From assembly GCA_964368645.1 (NCBI GenBank), contig CAYJBY010000008.1:1-64000 (forward strand): a stretch of DNA of 64,000 nt, given 5' to 3'. The translations under genes and the position numbers were made by a program. The notes beneath the pieces were generated by a model that was not told where the DNA came from, did no database searches, and saw nothing but the letters and a program-made list of their open reading frames with translations. Source of the DNA: JAEDHM01 sp964368645. GTDB taxonomy: Bacteria > Bacillota > Clostridia > Christensenellales > CAG-1252. Positions 1 to 8,349 of the stretch are shown piece by piece (the first letter of the stretch is position 1; the number at the start of each line of letters is the position of its first letter).

Positions 1-421
1 CCTCCGCCCACTTGATTTGGTTAAGTACGTCCGTAGGCAAGTCTAACTCGTCAAGTCCCGTATCCTCGTCCTTGCTAACGGCTATACCGTCCTCGTCTAA
101 ATCCGAGGGTTCGGCAGATTGGCTCTCCTCGTCAAGGTCGGGTTCGTCCGAACCGTCGGCAGTATCACCGCTTTCGGTGGGAATATCCAACTCGTCGTCC
201 GAAAAATCAAACTGCGGCGCGTCGGTGGGCATATCCAAATCGGGTAAGTCCACGTCCGCTACGTCTGGCAAGTCCAGTTCGGGCGCGGCAATATCGGGAA
301 TATCAAAATCCCCTGCCGTTGCGTCAAGCTCACCGAACTCGTCTTCGGGAGCTGTGGCGGAAACGCTTTCTTCGCTGTCGATTGTGTCGATACCGTTAGG
401 GTTTTCTTTTTCGTTTGACAT
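1..421 (-). CDS. Acidic N-terminal segment of an unknown protein (partial)
   Basis: This leftward reading frame starts at the ATG ending at 421 and stays open for 140 codons to the left edge, so only the N-terminus is present. A GAGGTG ribosome binding site lies just upstream of the ATG. The visible part is very rich in Asp and Glu with repeated short blocks of the type LDLPD/VDLPD/DIPT and few basic residues, which suggests an intrinsically disordered acidic leader before a folded domain outside the window. It is codirectional with cysS but separated from it by a repeat cluster. I do not recognise the family and assign no function. The rightward frame over the same bases is a serine-rich shadow without a ribosome binding site. 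Confidence 0.7.
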   Translation of the reverse strand, partial: MSNEKENPNGIDTIDSEESVSATAPEDEFGELDATAGDFDIPDIAAPELDLPDVADVDLPDLDMPTDAPQFDFSDDELDIPTESGDTADGSDEPDLDEESQSAEPSDLDEDGIAVSKDEDTGLDELDLPTDVLNQIKWAE

Positions 422-441
422 TTTGCACCTCGTGGGGGTTG

Positions 442-459
442 GTCACTCCTTGGAGTGAC
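442..459. repeat. Perfect 8+2+8 palindrome upstream of the acidic gene
   Basis: GTCACTCC and GGAGTGAC are exact inverted copies separated by TT. The palindrome lies about 20 bases upstream of the start codon of the leftward acidic gene, so in its mRNA it would form a hairpin just before the ribosome binding site. It could be an operator, a hairpin that affects translation, or part of the neighbouring repeat cluster. Confidence 0.5.
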
Positions 460-466
460 AATAGGG

Positions 467-669
467 GGAAATGTGGATTGCGCGTAAACGCGAGATTCTT
501 CGTCAGCGTAAACGCTTTCCTCAGAATGACAAGTCCTAGGCAATGTAGTTATGCGTTATACCGCATAGATGCGAGATTCTTCGTTGCAACAGGGTTGCTC
601 CTCAGAATGACAAGTCTTTTATGCTCCTTAGAATGACAAGCACTGCGGAAATGTGGATTGCGCGTAAAC
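467..669. repeat. Intergenic repeat cluster bounded by a 23-bp direct repeat
   Basis: An exact 23-bp direct repeat (467-489 and 647-669, containing ATGTGGATTGCGCGTAAAC) brackets about 157 bp. Inside are two copies of a unit beginning GCGAGATTCTTCG and ending CTCAGAATGACAAG (490-533 and 571-614), and a third partial copy of its right end (624-640). The centre of each unit differs, but each is a small inverted repeat (GCGTAAACGC; GCAACAGGGTTGC). The right 23-bp copy touches the cysS stop codon. GAGATTCTTCG...CAGAATGAC units resemble widespread dispersed bacterial intergenic repeats (family knowledge); an origin as a small non-autonomous element is inference. Confidence 0.6.
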
Positions 670-2075
670 TACGCCTTGACTATCTCGTAGCCGTCCTTGC
701 TGTCCTTGATAACGTAGCCCTTTGCCGCAAGCTCTGCGCGTAAAGCGTCTGCCTTCGCCCAGTCCTTGGCTTTCTTAGCCGCGTAACGCTCCTCGGCTAT
801 CGCCTTAATATCGTCAGGAACGTCCTCGCTCTTTGCCTGCTTGCCCTCGTAGTACGCGATAAAGTCTTTCGGCTCCTTGCGGAACAAGCCCAGTAAGCCG
901 TAGGTCTTTTTGATTTGCGCTACGTCAGCTAAGGCGGTAGCGTCACCGCCGACTACCTTGGCACGAATCTTTTTGAAATAGCCGAACAGGTCGGATAAGG
1001 CGCAAGCGGTGTTAAAATCGTCTTCCATCTCCGCGTCGAAAGCCTTGTCTATCTCCTCGTTGCCCTCGCCGTTCTCCGCCGTGCCGAATGCGGCGTAAAC
1101 TTCCGCTATCGTCTTGTAAAACTCGAAAACGTGTTTGTCCGCGTCGGGGAAAAGAGAATCCGTTACGTTAATGTCGTTGCGGTAATTGGTCTGCAAAAGC
1201 GCGAATTTAATCGTTTCCGCATCGTACTTGTCCAAAAGGTCGGAAAGGAAAATGCTGTTGTTCAAGGACTTGCTCATTTTCTGTCCGTTGACCTTGATTA
1301 GTCCGTTATGAATCCAGTACTTGGCAAACTGCTTGCCCGTCAGCGCTTCGGTTTGAGCGATTTCGTTCTCGTGGTGGGGAAAAATCAAATCTCTGCCGCC
1401 GCCGTGGACGTCGATTTGCTCGCCGAAAGCCTTGTAGTTCATCGTGGAACACTCTATGTGCCAGCCCGGTCTGCCCTTGCCCCAAGGGGATTCCCAATAT
1501 ATTTCGCCGGGTTTTGCGGACTTCCACAACGCGAAGTCCAAAGCGTTGGTCTTGTTTTCGCCGTTCTCAATCCTCACGCCGTTAAGCGCGTCCTCAAGAT
1601 TGCGGTGGGAAAGCTTGCCGTAGCCGTTAAAGCTCTCTACGGAAAAATACACGTCACCGTCCTCGGTAGCGTAAGCGTGTCCGCTCTTAATCAGCTTATC
1701 CACAAAGTCGATAATGTCGCCGATACAGCAGGTTGCCTTGAGCCACAACGTGGGATCGTCAACCTCTAGGCGGCGCATTTGCTTGTCGATACGGTCTATC
1801 ATCATCAGCGCGTACTCGTCCGCAGGTATTCCCGTCTGCTGTGACTTGGCGATTATCTTGTCGTCAACGTCGGTATAATTACGGGCGTAAGTCACCTCGT
1901 AGCCCTCTTTTTCCATAAATTTGCGGATTATATCGTATATCAGCGCCTGATACGCGTGTCCGATATGCGCCTCACCCGAAACAGTTATACCGCAGGCGTA
2001 CATCTTGACCTTGCCCTCGGTCAATGGCTTAAATTCCTCTTTTCTGCCGCTTAAAGTGTTGTATATTCTAAGCAT
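669..2075 (-). CDS. cysS: Cysteinyl-tRNA synthetase
   Basis: A class I aminoacyl-tRNA synthetase of 468 residues, the normal family length, which charges tRNA-Cys with cysteine. The HIGH signature reads HIGHAYQAL near residue 38 and follows YACGITVSGEAHIG, with the zinc-binding Cys at the start of that block. The rest of the zinc site is visible as HIECSTMN and FPHHENEIAQ. The KMSKS loop is intact as KMSKSLNNS. The C-terminal helical tRNA-binding region is complete. The ATG at 2075 has a GGAGGAG site. It lies 13 bases downstream of cysE in the same direction, the cysE-cysS pairing known in many Bacillota, linking cysteine synthesis to its use in translation. Confidence 0.97.
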   Translation of the reverse strand: MLRIYNTLSGRKEEFKPLTEGKVKMYACGITVSGEAHIGHAYQALIYDIIRKFMEKEGYEVTYARNYTDVDDKIIAKSQQTGIPADEYALMMIDRIDKQMRRLEVDDPTLWLKATCCIGDIIDFVDKLIKSGHAYATEDGDVYFSVESFNGYGKLSHRNLEDALNGVRIENGENKTNALDFALWKSAKPGEIYWESPWGKGRPGWHIECSTMNYKAFGEQIDVHGGGRDLIFPHHENEIAQTEALTGKQFAKYWIHNGLIKVNGQKMSKSLNNSIFLSDLLDKYDAETIKFALLQTNYRNDINVTDSLFPDADKHVFEFYKTIAEVYAAFGTAENGEGNEEIDKAFDAEMEDDFNTACALSDLFGYFKKIRAKVVGGDATALADVAQIKKTYGLLGLFRKEPKDFIAYYEGKQAKSEDVPDDIKAIAEERYAAKKAKDWAKADALRAELAAKGYVIKDSKDGYEIVKA

Positions 2076-2088
2076 AATGCTCCTCCGA

Positions 2089-2823
2089 TTATATCTTTTT
2101 GCTCTCCGCCGCCGAGTCTTGCTCGTCCTCAGCAGGTATCCCCAGTTCCGCCATCAAATCCACTTCGTCCGTTATTGAGAACTTGCACGCCTTAACGCCC
2201 AGCTTGTCTTCAAGCTCGCTGATTCTCGCGTTTAGCCGTCCTAATTCCTCCAGTATCGGATCGGGAATGGTAATCTGATCCATATCGGATATGCGCTCGT
2301 CGTTCTGCTTTACCACGCGCCCCGGTACGCCTACTACCGTACAGTGAGGAGGTACTTCCTTAAGGACGATACTGCCTGCGCCGATTTTGCTGTCGTGTCC
2401 TACGGTGAACGGCCCCAATACCTTACTGCCTGCCGAAAGCATTACCCTGTCCTCTATCGTCGGGTGACGTTTGCCCTTATCCTTGCCCGTGCCGCCTAAC
2501 GTCACGCCCTGATAAATGATTACGTCGTCGCCGACTACCGCGGTTTCGCCGATAACTACGCCGTCACCGTGGTCGATGAATACGCGCCTGCCTATCTGCG
2601 CCGCAGGGTGTATCTCTATCCCCGTGGCGTTACGCGCGTGCTGTGATATTACTCTCGCTATAAAAGGACATTTGTGCTCGTACCACCAATGCGCTCTGCG
2701 GTGCATTCTCAACGCCTTGACTCCTGCGTAAGTGAAAAAGACTTCCCAAAAGCTCCTCGCCGCAGGATCGCGCTCTAATACTGCGTTAATATCCTCTATT
2801 GTTCTCTTGTTAATTATGCACAT
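2089..2823 (-). CDS. cysE: Serine O-acetyltransferase
   Basis: Transfers acetyl from acetyl-CoA to L-serine to make O-acetylserine, the precursor of cysteine. After a helical N-terminal region it shows the left-handed beta-helix hexapeptide repeats of the LbetaH acyltransferases (GIEIHPAAQIGRRVFIDHGD, then VVIGETAVVGDD), with the catalytic His of the IDHGDG motif. About 30 C-terminal residues are charged and variable. An in-frame GTG exists at 2853, inside alaS, but the ATG at 2823 (MCIINKRT) is preceded by AGAGAAG and gives a 244-residue protein, so it is preferred. It lies between alaS and cysS and is probably cotranscribed with both. Confidence 0.95.
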   Translation of the reverse strand: MCIINKRTIEDINAVLERDPAARSFWEVFFTYAGVKALRMHRRAHWWYEHKCPFIARVISQHARNATGIEIHPAAQIGRRVFIDHGDGVVIGETAVVGDDVIIYQGVTLGGTGKDKGKRHPTIEDRVMLSAGSKVLGPFTVGHDSKIGAGSIVLKEVPPHCTVVGVPGRVVKQNDERISDMDQITIPDPILEELGRLNARISELEDKLGVKACKFSITDEVDLMAELGIPAEDEQDSAAESKKI

Positions 2824-2836
2824 AGCTCTAACTTCT

Positions 2837-4657
2837 CTATTCCAAAACGGCACGGATACGTCTTACGCCCGAAGCCGCCGATTGCTCCTTGGTTATTTTG
2901 AATACGCCTAACTCTCCCGTCCTCTTGGCGTGAGGGCCGCCGCAGATTTCACAACTGTATTTGCCCATTGTGTAAACCTTAACTACGTCGCCGTACTTGT
3001 CGCTGAAAACGCCTACCGCGCCCTTAGCCTTGGCGTCCGCTACGCTCATCTCTTCGCAGGTGATTACCACGTCCGCTTTGATTGCGTCGTTGACGTAACG
3101 CTCTAAAGCCGCGATTTCCTCCTCGGTGACAGGTCTGTCAAGGTTGAAGTCAAAACGCAGTCTTTCCGCGGTTATGTTACTGCCTTTCTGGTTGATGTTC
3201 TTGTCAACAAGCTCTCTCAAACCCTGATTGAGCAGGTGGGTTGCAGTGTGCAGTCTGGCAGTTACCTCGCTGTTGTCCGCAAGACCGCCCTTGAACTTTT
3301 GCTCCGCTCCGGCTCTCGACTTCTCCTGATGCTCCGCAAACGCCGCTTCAAAGCCCGCTACGTCCACTCTGTATCCGCGCTCTGCGGCTACCTCTACCGT
3401 CATTTCGATAGGGAAGCCGAAGGTGTCGTAAAGCCTAAACGCCGCCTTGCCGTTGATAAGATTCTCCACCGTTTCGCCTGTCTTCGCCGCGAACTCCTTG
3501 TGCTTTTCCACGCCGAATATCACCTTGTCGAACTCCTTGTAGCCGTCTTGGATTACGCTCTTAAAACGCTGTTCCTCTTTCGCCAGCTCGCTCAGAATCT
3601 TCTCCTCGTTCTCTCCGATCTCCGCATATACGCCGCGGTACTCGCCGATATAGATTTTCGCCAGCTCGGTCAAGCCCTCGTCCGCTAACTCCAGTACTCT
3701 TGCATAACGCACCGCACGGCGGATTAGACGGCGAAGTATGTAGCCCTGATCCACGTTGGAGGGGGTTACGCCCTTGCGGTCGCCTAACAGCATTACGGAA
3801 GTGCGGATATGGTCGGCAACTATTCTCATTGCCTTGGTCACGGCTTCGTCCGCGCCGTAAGCCTTGCCGCTTAAACGCTCCAGTAACGCGATTGCGTCTG
3901 CGAATAGGTCGGTTTCGTAAACGGACTTGTAGCCGCCGAGGATACAAATCGTGCGCTCTAAGCCCATACCCGTGTCCACGTTCTTGGACTCCATAGGCTC
4001 GTACTTGCCCTCTGCGGTCTTGCGGAACTGCATAAATACATTGTTCCATATTTCAATATATTTGCCGCAGTCGCAGGCAGGTGAACACTCTTCGCAACAT
4101 TTTGCCTTGCCTGTGTCGATAAATATCTCGGTGTCAGGTCCGCAGGGACCGGTCTGCCCGGCAGGTCCCCACCAGTTGTTTTTGCGGGGAAGATAGAAAA
4201 TGTGCGTGGGATCTATACCCTTGTTGCGCCATAACGCCGCGCTGTCCTCGTCACGGGGGCTTACCTCGTCGCCTGCAAATACGGATACAGCCAATTTTTC
4301 GGTGGGAATACCCAATTCCTCTGTGAGGAAATCATAGCTCCAACCGATACTCTCGGTCTTAAAATAGTCGCCTAAGCTCCAGTTGCCCAGCATCTCGAAA
4401 AAGGTGCAATGCGACGCGTCGCCAACCTCGTCTATGTCGCCCGTCCTAACGCACTTTTGCACGTCGGTCAGTCGGGTGCCCATAGGGTGCTTTTCGCCGC
4501 CTAAATAGGGTACTAAGGGGTGCATTCCCGCGGTGGTAAACAGCACCGTGGGATCGTTTTCGGGGATTAGGGAGGCGGATTGTATTACCGCGTGTCCTCT
4601 CGCCTTGAAAAACTCGATATATTTTTTGCGTAATTCTGCCGATGTCAGTCTGTCCAT
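2837..4657 (-). CDS. alaS: Alanyl-tRNA synthetase, short form without DHHA1/C-Ala
   Basis: A class II synthetase of 606 residues, against roughly 870 for typical bacterial AlaRS. The catalytic core is complete: the N-terminal SAELRKKYIEFFKARGH block, the motif 2 region around TFFEMLGNWSLGDYFK, and GMGLERT motif 3. The editing domain is also present with its zinc ligands, HTATH near residue 475 and CEICGGPH near 575. The protein stops right after the editing domain at GVRRIRAVLE, so the DHHA1 oligomerisation domain and C-Ala are missing. The stop is not followed by a readable continuation. The ATG has a GGAGAT site. It opens the alaS-cysE-cysS operon. It may be the only AlaRS or a second, specialised copy; the window cannot tell. 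Confidence 0.93.
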   Translation of the reverse strand: MDRLTSAELRKKYIEFFKARGHAVIQSASLIPENDPTVLFTTAGMHPLVPYLGGEKHPMGTRLTDVQKCVRTGDIDEVGDASHCTFFEMLGNWSLGDYFKTESIGWSYDFLTEELGIPTEKLAVSVFAGDEVSPRDEDSAALWRNKGIDPTHIFYLPRKNNWWGPAGQTGPCGPDTEIFIDTGKAKCCEECSPACDCGKYIEIWNNVFMQFRKTAEGKYEPMESKNVDTGMGLERTICILGGYKSVYETDLFADAIALLERLSGKAYGADEAVTKAMRIVADHIRTSVMLLGDRKGVTPSNVDQGYILRRLIRRAVRYARVLELADEGLTELAKIYIGEYRGVYAEIGENEEKILSELAKEEQRFKSVIQDGYKEFDKVIFGVEKHKEFAAKTGETVENLINGKAAFRLYDTFGFPIEMTVEVAAERGYRVDVAGFEAAFAEHQEKSRAGAEQKFKGGLADNSEVTARLHTATHLLNQGLRELVDKNINQKGSNITAERLRFDFNLDRPVTEEEIAALERYVNDAIKADVVITCEEMSVADAKAKGAVGVFSDKYGDVVKVYTMGKYSCEICGGPHAKRTGELGVFKITKEQSAASGVRRIRAVLE

Positions 4658-5023
4658 ATTATTATCTCCATATTGTTACGCCGCTTTTTGCGGCTTTTGT
4701 TTCGTTTTTATACTTAAATGCGCTTCCGCGTGTCGCGCCCTTGCGTGCCTACGCCCTGTTATCCGATTATCGCAGTCGCTGAAGGGTTGCTTGTTCGTCA
4801 CTTTCCGCGGTAACGTGCGTCCGTTGCCGCTTTGCGCTATGCTTGCGCGTGTCGCGCCCTTGCGTGTGCGCGTACGAGCTTAGGCGATTACGATTTATCC
4901 GTGACGAGTTTAGCTCAAAGCCCGATTACACTGTCCATACCGCCGAAACTCCTCAAAGACGAGAGTCGGAGCGTATAGAGTAGGATTAATCAATCTAAAA
5001 TCAGCCGAGAAATACCGTTGATT
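4658..5023. other. Intergenic region upstream of alaS
   Basis: 366 bases without a convincing gene. A GCCGC-TTTTT-GCGGC hairpin at 4680-4694 lies just upstream of the alaS ribosome binding site in the leader. A direct repeat containing GCGTGTCGCGCCCTTGCGTG occurs near 4729 and again near 4848. I looked for a T-box antiterminator, expected for many Bacillota synthetase operons, and did not see its conserved core. No promoter close to consensus was found here. Confidence 0.4.
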
Positions 5024-5914
5024 TCAGCCTTTCAGCACCGAATCGGCGAATTTCTGCGCCGCGAAATTGAGCGGTAAGCCCTTGACCGTCGTCAGCGCAA
5101 TGGCTCTTTCAGGCAACTCGAAGGTGGTGGGTACTTCCACAAGCTCGCCCCTCGCCAGTTCGCTTTTGACGAACTCTCTGGTTACACAGCCGATGCCCAT
5201 TCCGATTTTCGTAAATTCCACTATCAAATCCACGCTGGACAGCTCCAACGAGGGCTTGACCGTGCCGCCTGCCGCCGTTATGCTCTCTTCGATATATTTC
5301 CGCGTGCTGCTGCGGTTGTCTAAAAGTATCAAATCACGCGCCGTAAGCTCCGCCGCCGTTAAAGGGTGGTCGATTTTCGTTGCGGTCACGGGATCGCATA
5401 CAAAACACTCGCGAAGTTTCAGACAGGGAGTCAGCTGTAAGGAGCTGTCGCCTAAATCGCCGCAACTGTTGATAAAGCACATATCCAGTTTGCCCGACTT
5501 CAAAAGGGAAATATTCTCGTCGCTGGGGCAGTTGTTGATACGCACGTTCACGTCCTTGTACTTGGCGCGGAAATTCTTGACGTATTTCAGCAAGTAAAAC
5601 TTGGATACGGTATCACTGGCTCCGATGGTTATGTCGCCGAACTCCAGACCTTTCATCTGGGAGAACTTGTTTTCCGCAATGGAAATCAGCGCGTACGCCT
5701 GCTTGACGTACTCGTACATAACTCTGCCCTCTCCCGTCAGCTCCATACCCTTGCTTGTGCGGATAAAAAGTCTGCCGCCGAGCTGTGTTTCCAGTTGCTT
5801 TATAGCCTGCGAAACCGCCGGCTGACTAATGAAAAGTTCCTCTTTCGCTTTCGTTAGACTGCCGCTCTTCGCCACCATATAAAACACTCTGTAAAGCTCG
5901 AGATTAATCATCAT
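5024..5914 (-). CDS. LysR-family transcriptional regulator
   Basis: 296 residues, normal for the family. The N-terminal winged helix-turn-helix is clear (LELYRVFYMVAKSGSLTKAK, then LFISQPAVSQAIKQLE and LFIRTSKGMELTGEG, residues 3-70), followed by a periplasmic-binding-protein-like effector domain (about 90-290) starting GDITIGASDTVSKFYL. The start has a GGGAGGG site; an adjacent second ATG would shorten the protein by one residue. It has its own promoter and no divergent partner gene, so neither the target nor the inducer can be deduced from context. Confidence 0.92.
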   Translation of the reverse strand: MMINLELYRVFYMVAKSGSLTKAKEELFISQPAVSQAIKQLETQLGGRLFIRTSKGMELTGEGRVMYEYVKQAYALISIAENKFSQMKGLEFGDITIGASDTVSKFYLLKYVKNFRAKYKDVNVRINNCPSDENISLLKSGKLDMCFINSCGDLGDSSLQLTPCLKLRECFVCDPVTATKIDHPLTAAELTARDLILLDNRSSTRKYIEESITAAGGTVKPSLELSSVDLIVEFTKIGMGIGCVTREFVKSELARGELVEVPTTFELPERAIALTTVKGLPLNFAAQKFADSVLKG

Positions 5915-6004
5915 AAGCGCATCCCTCCCGTAAACAAAATACGAATCGCGTAGCCCTTGCGGCTGTGCCGCTTGACTCGTTAAACCGTATTCCGCTTATC
6001 AAAG

Positions 6005-6034
6005 ATTATAAACCAGTTTTATACTTCTTGTAAA
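6005..6034 (-). promoter_or_regulatory. Promoter of the LysR gene
   Basis: On the minus strand TTTACA (6029-6034) is followed after 18 bases by TATAAT (6005-6010), about 90 bases upstream of the LysR start. The surrounding 100 bases are A+T-rich. A GCGGC-TGT-GCCGC inverted repeat lies between it and the gene. Confidence 0.55.
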
Positions 6035-6067
6035 TAGTTATTAGCTGAAATTATATAATTTTAACAT

Positions 6068-6082
6068 AGGGGCGTAGCCCCT
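6068..6082 (-). terminator. Weak terminator after the PHP phosphatase gene
   Basis: AGGGGC and GCCCCT form a 6-bp stem with a 3-base loop 12 bases past the stop codon. It is followed on the minus strand by an A/T-rich run that is not a clean U-tract, so termination is possible but not certain. Confidence 0.35.
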
Positions 6083-6094
6083 TGCCCGTTATGC

Positions 6095-6904
6095 TCAAAG
6101 GGTAACGGTGTTTTCCTTGCGCTTGCAATAATAGCAAACCTCGCCGAAACCTGCGTTTTTCAGTATTGCCGCCGCGGCATCGTAACCGCTTCCGACTAAG
6201 CTCGCCTCGTGAGCGTCACTGCCTATCGTTACCTTACGGCCGCCCATCGCTTTGAAGGTTTTGAAGCAATCGGGGAAGGGTATGCTCTCCCCTGTGCCCT
6301 TGGTCTTGGTATTAAGCTCCAAGCATTTGTTCCTTTCCGCCACCGCCTTGAAAATATCGTTCAGCTCGGAGCGGTATTCCTCGTAGGTAAAGGGAATATT
6401 CTCGCGGTAAAGATACCGCCCGATATAGCCCACGTGTCCGATTACGTCGTAGGAATAGGGCGCGTAAACGCTTTCCAGAACCTTTTTCAGATACGCCCGA
6501 ACGCCCTCGCGCCTGCCGTACATTGCGTAATATTCGTGATAATACACGTCCATTCCGTCCACCGTATGGACGCTGTTAAGCACCGTATCGTAGGAAAATT
6601 GCTCAAGCATTGCGGCATAATCCGCCGCCGCTTCCGCACAATATCCCATTTCTATCCCCTTGAGTAAGCGGACTTTGCCCTTGTAGCTTGCGATAAATTC
6701 GTCCATCGTCCGATTGTAGCTCGCCGCGTCCATTACGTCCATACAGGGATAGCCCTTCGCCTTTGCCAGTCGGTAATCGTAATCCAAGTGGTCGGTAATA
6801 GCCAAAACGCCGATACCCTTGCTTTCCGCGGAGGCAGTCAGCACGGTTAAGGGGGTTGAGCAGTCACCGCTCATTTCACTGTGAGTGTGAGTGTCGATTT
6901 TCAT
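6095..6904 (-). CDS. PHP-domain phosphatase (histidinol-phosphatase HisJ-like)
   Basis: 269 residues covering one PHP domain. The metal-binding motifs are visible in order: DTHTHSEMSGD at the N-terminus, ITDHLDYD near residue 38, GIEMGYC near 83, SVHTVDG near 112, GHVGYIGR near 155, and GSDAH near 233. These fit the HisJ type of L-histidinol-phosphate phosphatase, the penultimate step of histidine synthesis, although no other his gene is nearby and PHP enzymes vary in substrate. A GAGGAT site precedes the ATG, which overlaps the stop of the EamA gene by four bases (ATGA), indicating translational coupling. Confidence 0.85.
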   Translation of the reverse strand: MKIDTHTHSEMSGDCSTPLTVLTASAESKGIGVLAITDHLDYDYRLAKAKGYPCMDVMDAASYNRTMDEFIASYKGKVRLLKGIEMGYCAEAAADYAAMLEQFSYDTVLNSVHTVDGMDVYYHEYYAMYGRREGVRAYLKKVLESVYAPYSYDVIGHVGYIGRYLYRENIPFTYEEYRSELNDIFKAVAERNKCLELNTKTKGTGESIPFPDCFKTFKAMGGRKVTIGSDAHEASLVGSGYDAAAAILKNAGFGEVCYYCKRKENTVTL

Positions 6905-8124
6905 AGCTTATCCTCCTCATTCGCTTTCGGAGCCTCCGAAGCTAATTCTTCGTCCGTAGGCGTATCCGAATTAGGAGCGGTATGGTCTGAATCCTCTTGT
7001 ATCTCCTCCGCATCAACCGCGGCAAAAACGCCGCAAGGTTCGCTCTGTTCCGAGGAGTTGGGGTTGTCAGCGGTACACTGCCCGTCGGAAACCTCTACTT
7101 CGGAAATGTCAGCGGTATCAGCAACTTTGGAAGCGTCGGCGGTATCATTAACTTTGGAAGCGTTGGCAGAAATTTGACTTACATTATCCTCGTTTCCATT
7201 GTCCGCTTGCTCTGCCGCCGCGGAGGGCTTGAACTTGAAACGGGTTAGTCGGTCAAACAGCGTTTTCGGACTGACCTCTGAAACTATAACCGCTATGAAT
7301 ACCAATACGAAACCTATATAGGACTGCACCGAGGGCTTTTCGCCGTAGATTAGGACGGAAAAAAGTACGCCGAATACCGATTCTAAGGATAGAATTATCG
7401 CGGAGGACTCCGCGGCTACGTATTTTTCGCCGAAGTTCTGCGCCCAAAAGCCAAAGCCCGTAGCACATACCGTAATGAACACCAATCCCCATATAAGGTC
7501 GCCGTTGAATACGGCTGGAACGGTGCGGTCAAACGCCGCCCAACAGATAAGGGAAAGTATGCCTACCGTTGCAAACTGAACTATTACGAACAAAATCACG
7601 TTTTTGTCCTGAAGCTTACGGGAATTATATACGATTTGCAGGGCGAAGCAGAGAGCGCAAACCAAAGTCAGCGCATCGCCTACGTTGAAGGACATTCCGT
7701 CCAAGGATATAAGCCCTATGCCGCAAAGACAAACCGCCGCCGCCAGAAATGTGCGTATCGTGGGGCGTTTCTTTGTGATTATCCACATCATAAAGGGCAC
7801 CATTACGCAGTAAACCGCGGTTAAAAACGCGTTCTTGCCCGGCGTGGTATATACCAGTCCGTAGGTCTGCGTTACGTAGGCGGCAAATAGGAACAGACCG
7901 GAAATAAAACCGTGTAAAAGGTGCTTCTTGTCAAAGGATTTGAAACATTTGAAGAATACGGCGGACATCAGTACCGACGCGGCTATAAACCTGAACGCAA
8001 GCAGGAAGAATACAGACGCGCTGTCAAGAGTGTTTTTTAATATAAAAAATGACGCGCCCCATATCAGAGTGGCGGCGAGCATTACAATTTTACCTATAAG
8101 ACTGAGTTTCTTTGCCTTTTCCAT
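6901..8124 (-). CDS. EamA/DMT-family transporter with acidic tail
   Basis: The first 290 or so residues form a drug/metabolite transporter of two EamA repeats with about ten hydrophobic helices, beginning IGKIVMLAATLIWGASFF. Such proteins export or import small metabolites; the substrate is unknown. Residues from about 300 to 407 are an unusual acidic low-complexity tail rich in D, E, S, N and A with near-repeats such as ASKVNDTADASKVADTADIS. The tail is probably cytoplasmic and disordered. The start codon has no ribosome binding site and lies six bases after a -10 element, so the mRNA is probably leaderless. It is coupled to the downstream PHP gene. Confidence 0.88.
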   Translation of the reverse strand: MEKAKKLSLIGKIVMLAATLIWGASFFILKNTLDSASVFFLLAFRFIAASVLMSAVFFKCFKSFDKKHLLHGFISGLFLFAAYVTQTYGLVYTTPGKNAFLTAVYCVMVPFMMWIITKKRPTIRTFLAAAVCLCGIGLISLDGMSFNVGDALTLVCALCFALQIVYNSRKLQDKNVILFVIVQFATVGILSLICWAAFDRTVPAVFNGDLIWGLVFITVCATGFGFWAQNFGEKYVAAESSAIILSLESVFGVLFSVLIYGEKPSVQSYIGFVLVFIAVIVSEVSPKTLFDRLTRFKFKPSAAAEQADNGNEDNVSQISANASKVNDTADASKVADTADISEVEVSDGQCTADNPNSSEQSEPCGVFAAVDAEEIQEDSDHTAPNSDTPTDEELASEAPKANEEDKL

Positions 8125-8130
8125 TCCGAT

Positions 8131-8159
8131 ATTTTATCACCCATTTGCACTCTATGCAA
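8131..8159 (-). promoter_or_regulatory. Promoter of the EamA gene (leaderless)
   Basis: TTGCAT (8154-8159), a 17-base spacer and TAAAAT (8131-8136) on the minus strand, with TG one base upstream of the -10. Only six bases separate the -10 from the ATG at 8124, which puts the expected transcription start at or within one or two bases of the start codon. Confidence 0.6.
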
Positions 8160-8246
8160 TTAAATAGGACACATTATTGAAGAACTTTTCGCATTTTGAA
8201 ACCGTTTTAACACGCAATCGTCACAAAGAAACAATATAATGACAGT

Positions 8247-8349
8247 GTAGATTACGAATCTACTGTTATATCCCTCCAAAAAGTAAGTACCCTCCCAAGA
8301 CTTACACAATAAAATTAAGCCGTTGCAGTGCGACGGCTTTTCCCTTTTA
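8247..8349 (+). ncRNA. Candidate C-rich regulatory small RNA
   Basis: In this gene-free stretch a TATAAT (8235-8240) is followed by a compact structured sequence. A TAGATT-ACG-AATCTA hairpin (8249-8263) is part of a longer imperfect inverted repeat from 8234 to 8271. A second hairpin GTAAGT/ACTTAC (8283-8305) has an 11-base loop carrying CCCTCCC, and a terminator stem AAGCCGT/ACGGCTT (8317-8339) runs into TTTTCCCTTTTATT. Another CCCTCC is single-stranded at 8272-8277. C-rich loops complementary to Shine-Dalgarno sequences are typical of several Bacillota trans-acting sRNAs. I see no good -35 for the TATAAT and no conserved family name. No ORF fits this span. Confidence 0.45.
8317..8349 (+). 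terminator. Terminator at the end of the candidate sRNA
   Basis: A seven-base-pair stem AAGCCGT/ACGGCTT with a nine-base loop is followed on the plus strand by TTTTCCCTTTTATT. A T-rich stretch also follows on the other strand (TTAATTTTATTG), so it may work in both directions. Confidence 0.6.

Noticed and set aside
12..458. Rightward serine-rich ORF
   Set aside because: It is opposite the acidic leftward coding frame, has no ribosome binding site and its composition is the complement of Asp/Glu-rich codons.
4658..5023. T-box leader upstream of alaS
   Set aside because: The conserved antiterminator core was not found on the minus strand; only a short GCCGC hairpin is present.
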